This document shows positions 61,939 to 64,000 of a stretch of 64,000 nt of DNA, in pieces (within the stretch, counting starts at the first letter, position 1; each line of letters opens with the position of its first letter). The notes under the pieces were generated by a model, which worked only from the letters and a program-made list of their open reading frames with translations, had not been told where the DNA came from and made no database searches. The position numbers were made by a program, and so were the translations under genes. The DNA is taken from NCBI GenBank assembly GCA_023459215.1, contig JAEWVF010000083.1:53214-117213 (forward strand), given 5' to 3'. Source of the DNA: Chloroflexota bacterium. GTDB taxonomy: Bacteria > Chloroflexota > Anaerolineae > Anaerolineales > Villigracilaceae.

Positions 61939-62036
61939 CCACAACGGTCGCGAAGGAATACAACGAAAATTCAACGGCTCCGCGCTCTGTGGCAAATTCG
62001 CTGGCTTTTTGCATAAAAGCATAAAAGGATAAAAAC

Positions 62037-63305
62037 ATGAAAATCACCATCTTAAACGGCAGCCCTGAACCCGGAGCGCTGGATACCTATCTCGCCCAAC
62101 TCAAACCGGCGCTCGAAACCAGCGGGCATACCGTAACCCAAATCGACCTGCGCGAACTGACCCTGCGCTATTGCATCGGTTGCTGGGGCTGCTGGGTCAA
62201 AACCCCCGGCGAATGCGCCAACCGCGACGACTCGCGCGAGATGGATCGCGCCATCATCAACGCCGACTTCGTCCTGTGGGCTTCACCGCTCAAAATGGGC
62301 TTTCCCAGCGAACTGATGAAGCGCGCCAACGACAAGCACCTTCCGCTCATCCACCCCTACATGGAAGTCGACCAGGGAGAAGCCCATCATCTCCGCCGCT
62401 ATCCCAAGTCGCCGCGACTGGGCTTGCTGCTCGAACCCGAAGCCGATACCGACGCCCGCGACCTGCAAATCGTAACCGATATCCACTGCCGGACAGCGCT
62501 CAACTTCAAGACCCGCCTGGAATTTTCACTGACGACCAACACCCCGGCGGCGGAAGTGGCCCGCCGGATCACAGACCAGGCTGCCGCCTGCCTGCCGTTG
62601 CCCAAGCGTCTGCCCGCCACCACAGGCGTAACCGTTACCCCTCCGCACAGCCTGACCCTGTTCAACGGCTCCCCGCGCGGACGAAAGGGCAACACCGCCA
62701 TCTTCCTGCGCGAAATTGCTGCCGGGTTTGGCGAGCCAGGCGAAATGCATCACCTTGTCCGCCTGAATGAGACTGATAAAATGGTAACCGCCTTCGCCGA
62801 GGCTGAATGTGTACTCTTTGGCTTCCCACTTTATACCGATTCGATGCCCGGCGTTGTCAAACGCTTCATTGAAGCCCTCGAGCCGCTCAAAGAGCGCGGC
62901 AAGAATCCGCCGATTGGTTTTGTGGTTCAATCTGGCTTTCCCGAAGGCCTGCATTCGCGCTACGTCGAACGTTATCTTGAAAAACTGGCCGAACGGATTG
63001 GGTCTCCCTACCTGGGTACAGTGGTCAAAGGCAACGGTGAAGCCGTACGGGTTATGCCGCCCAACATGAACGAAAGCCTGTTCACCAACCTGCGCGCGCT
63101 GGGGGTCGGGCTGGCATCCGAGGGACGTTTCGCGCCCGAAATCCTGGCCAAAATCGCCCACCCAGAATCTTTCCCCGCCATCCTGGGGCCTGTTTTTAAA
63201 CTCTTCCTGCGCCTGCCTGTTGCACACTCGTATTTTGATGAGATGTTAAAAAAGAATGGGGCCTATGCCGAACGGTTCGCACAACCTTTCATCACCCGCC
63301 AATAG
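62037..63305 (+). CDS. Tandem NAD(P)H-dependent FMN reductase-like protein
   Basis: A 422-residue protein made of two flavodoxin-like reductase domains. The first begins ITILNGSPEPGALDTYLAQL and has CIGCWGCWVKTPGECANRDD, the Cys-rich loop of iron-sulfur flavoprotein-type reductases. The second begins at ~200 with LTLFNGSPRGRKGNTAIFL and has CVLFGFPLYTDSMPGVVKRFIEAL. Only the first keeps the Cys-x2-Cys loop, so the domains have diverged. It probably reduces quinones or nitro compounds. Last gene of the PadR operon. Confidence 0.8.
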   Translation: MKITILNGSPEPGALDTYLAQLKPALETSGHTVTQIDLRELTLRYCIGCWGCWVKTPGECANRDDSREMDRAIINADFVLWASPLKMGFPSELMKRANDKHLPLIHPYMEVDQGEAHHLRRYPKSPRLGLLLEPEADTDARDLQIVTDIHCRTALNFKTRLEFSLTTNTPAAEVARRITDQAAACLPLPKRLPATTGVTVTPPHSLTLFNGSPRGRKGNTAIFLREIAAGFGEPGEMHHLVRLNETDKMVTAFAEAECVLFGFPLYTDSMPGVVKRFIEALEPLKERGKNPPIGFVVQSGFPEGLHSRYVERYLEKLAERIGSPYLGTVVKGNGEAVRVMPPNMNESLFTNLRALGVGLASEGRFAPEILAKIAHPESFPAILGPVFKLFLRLPVAHSYFDEMLKKNGAYAERFAQPFITRQ

Positions 63306-63329
63306 AAATTCCCTACAAGCTATAGAAAT

Positions 63330-63359
63330 AAAAATACCCCGCTTTCGCGGGGTATTTTT
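63330..63359. terminator. Bidirectional terminator between the flavoprotein operon and rRNA
   Basis: AAAAATACCCCGC and GCGGGGTATTTTT form a 13-bp stem with a TTTC loop. The A and T runs make it work for both the plus-strand operon and the minus-strand rRNA. Confidence 0.9.
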
Positions 63360-63388
63360 GGCATCCCACAAGGGGAGCCAAAAAGCCT

Positions 63389-63504
63389 GTTGGCAATGAC
63401 CTACTCTCCCAGGAGGCTGCCCTCCAAGTACCATCGGCGCTGACGAGCTTAACTTCCGGGTTCGGGATGGGACCGGGTGGACCCTCGTCGCTCTAATCAC
63501 CAAA
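63389..63504 (-). rRNA. rrf: 5S ribosomal RNA
   Basis: On the minus strand the segment reads TTTGGTGATTAGAGCGACGA... through the conserved CCCATCCCGAACCCGGAAG and CCGATGGTACTTGG to GGGAGAGTAGGTCATTGCC. All three stem regions of 5S rRNA are present. Ends are approximate to a few bases. It follows the 23S gene on the same strand. Confidence 0.95.
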
Positions 63505-63584
63505 AGACTAATTTACTAGGTTAGTCCTGAACAGCAACTGATGAATTCTGTAGAAAAAGTATCAAGTTCTCCGTACCACAAGAG

Positions 63585-64000
<416 letters not shown>

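Overview
The window looks like the chromosome of an anaerobic Chloroflexota bacterium, probably class Anaerolineae. I infer this from the gene style (Thr/Pro- and Ala-rich lipoprotein linkers, a LacI-run beta-glucan locus with paired phosphorylases, dispersed palindromic repeats inside genes); no single marker proves it. The right edge holds the 5S rRNA gene and the 3' part of a 23S rRNA gene, both on the minus strand.

Layout. (1) 0-29.8 kb is a dense defence and conflict island. A nucleotidyltransferase/winged-helix toxin-antitoxin-like pair (144-1029) is followed by a plus-strand cassette: DUF499 ATPase, ASCH protein, triple-GAF ATPase, membrane-anchored ATPase, DUF1156 DNA methylase, TIR-KAP NTPase, a three-gene insert (membrane protein, ubiquitin-like protein, unknown), a PLD-SNF2 helicase and a DUF6155-like protein. 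The DUF499, DUF1156 and PLD-helicase core resembles DISARM-like DNA-modification defence systems. A second operon (22.0-29.0 kb) encodes a cis-prenyltransferase-fold protein, a TPR NTPase, an NTPase with a Cys-X-Cys-rich N-terminus, and a radical SAM/SPASM/PqqD-like enzyme. It is bounded by direct copies of a doc 3' end. An intact AbrB-type antitoxin/Doc pair follows. (2) 29.8-39.6 kb is a minus-strand, plasmid-like or integrative-element backbone: two tyrosine recombinases, CHC2/Toprim primase, RepA-type helicase, ParM-like actin with a small ParR-like partner, FtsK-type translocase, a lipoprotein and a membrane protein. It ends at a displaced tRNA 3' end (39591-39620) followed by a terminator. 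The matching intact tRNA is not in the window, so the element may start left of position 1 and carry the whole defence island as cargo. (3) 39.7-64 kb is core-like chromosome: a PPP phosphatase, an ABBA-type prenyltransferase with a PCP_red-like N-terminus, a DgkA-type kinase, a CBS protein, the beta-glucan locus, a cupin, DNA polymerase IV, a PadR-led flavoprotein operon and rRNA.

How genes work together. In the beta-glucan locus a LacI repressor (with an operator on its own promoter) precedes a lipoprotein-anchored sugar ABC importer, GH3 beta-glucosidase, GH16 laminarinase-like and GH26 lipoproteins, then two cytoplasmic phosphorylases (GH161/GH149-like and GH94 laminaribiose-phosphorylase-like). 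This fits outside cleavage of beta-1,3(-1,4)-glucan, import of oligosaccharides and energy-saving phosphorolysis. In the defence cassette the methylase probably marks self DNA, the helicase and DUF499 ATPase act on foreign DNA, and the GAF-, TIR- and KAP-bearing NTPases look like added sensing and killing layers.

The best candidates for something undescribed are the operon pairing a Cys-X-Cys NTPase with a radical SAM enzyme, the ubiquitin-like insert beside a truncated copy of the helicase 5' end, and the ABBA prenyltransferase fusion. All functions are inferred from reading the sequence; no database search was possible.
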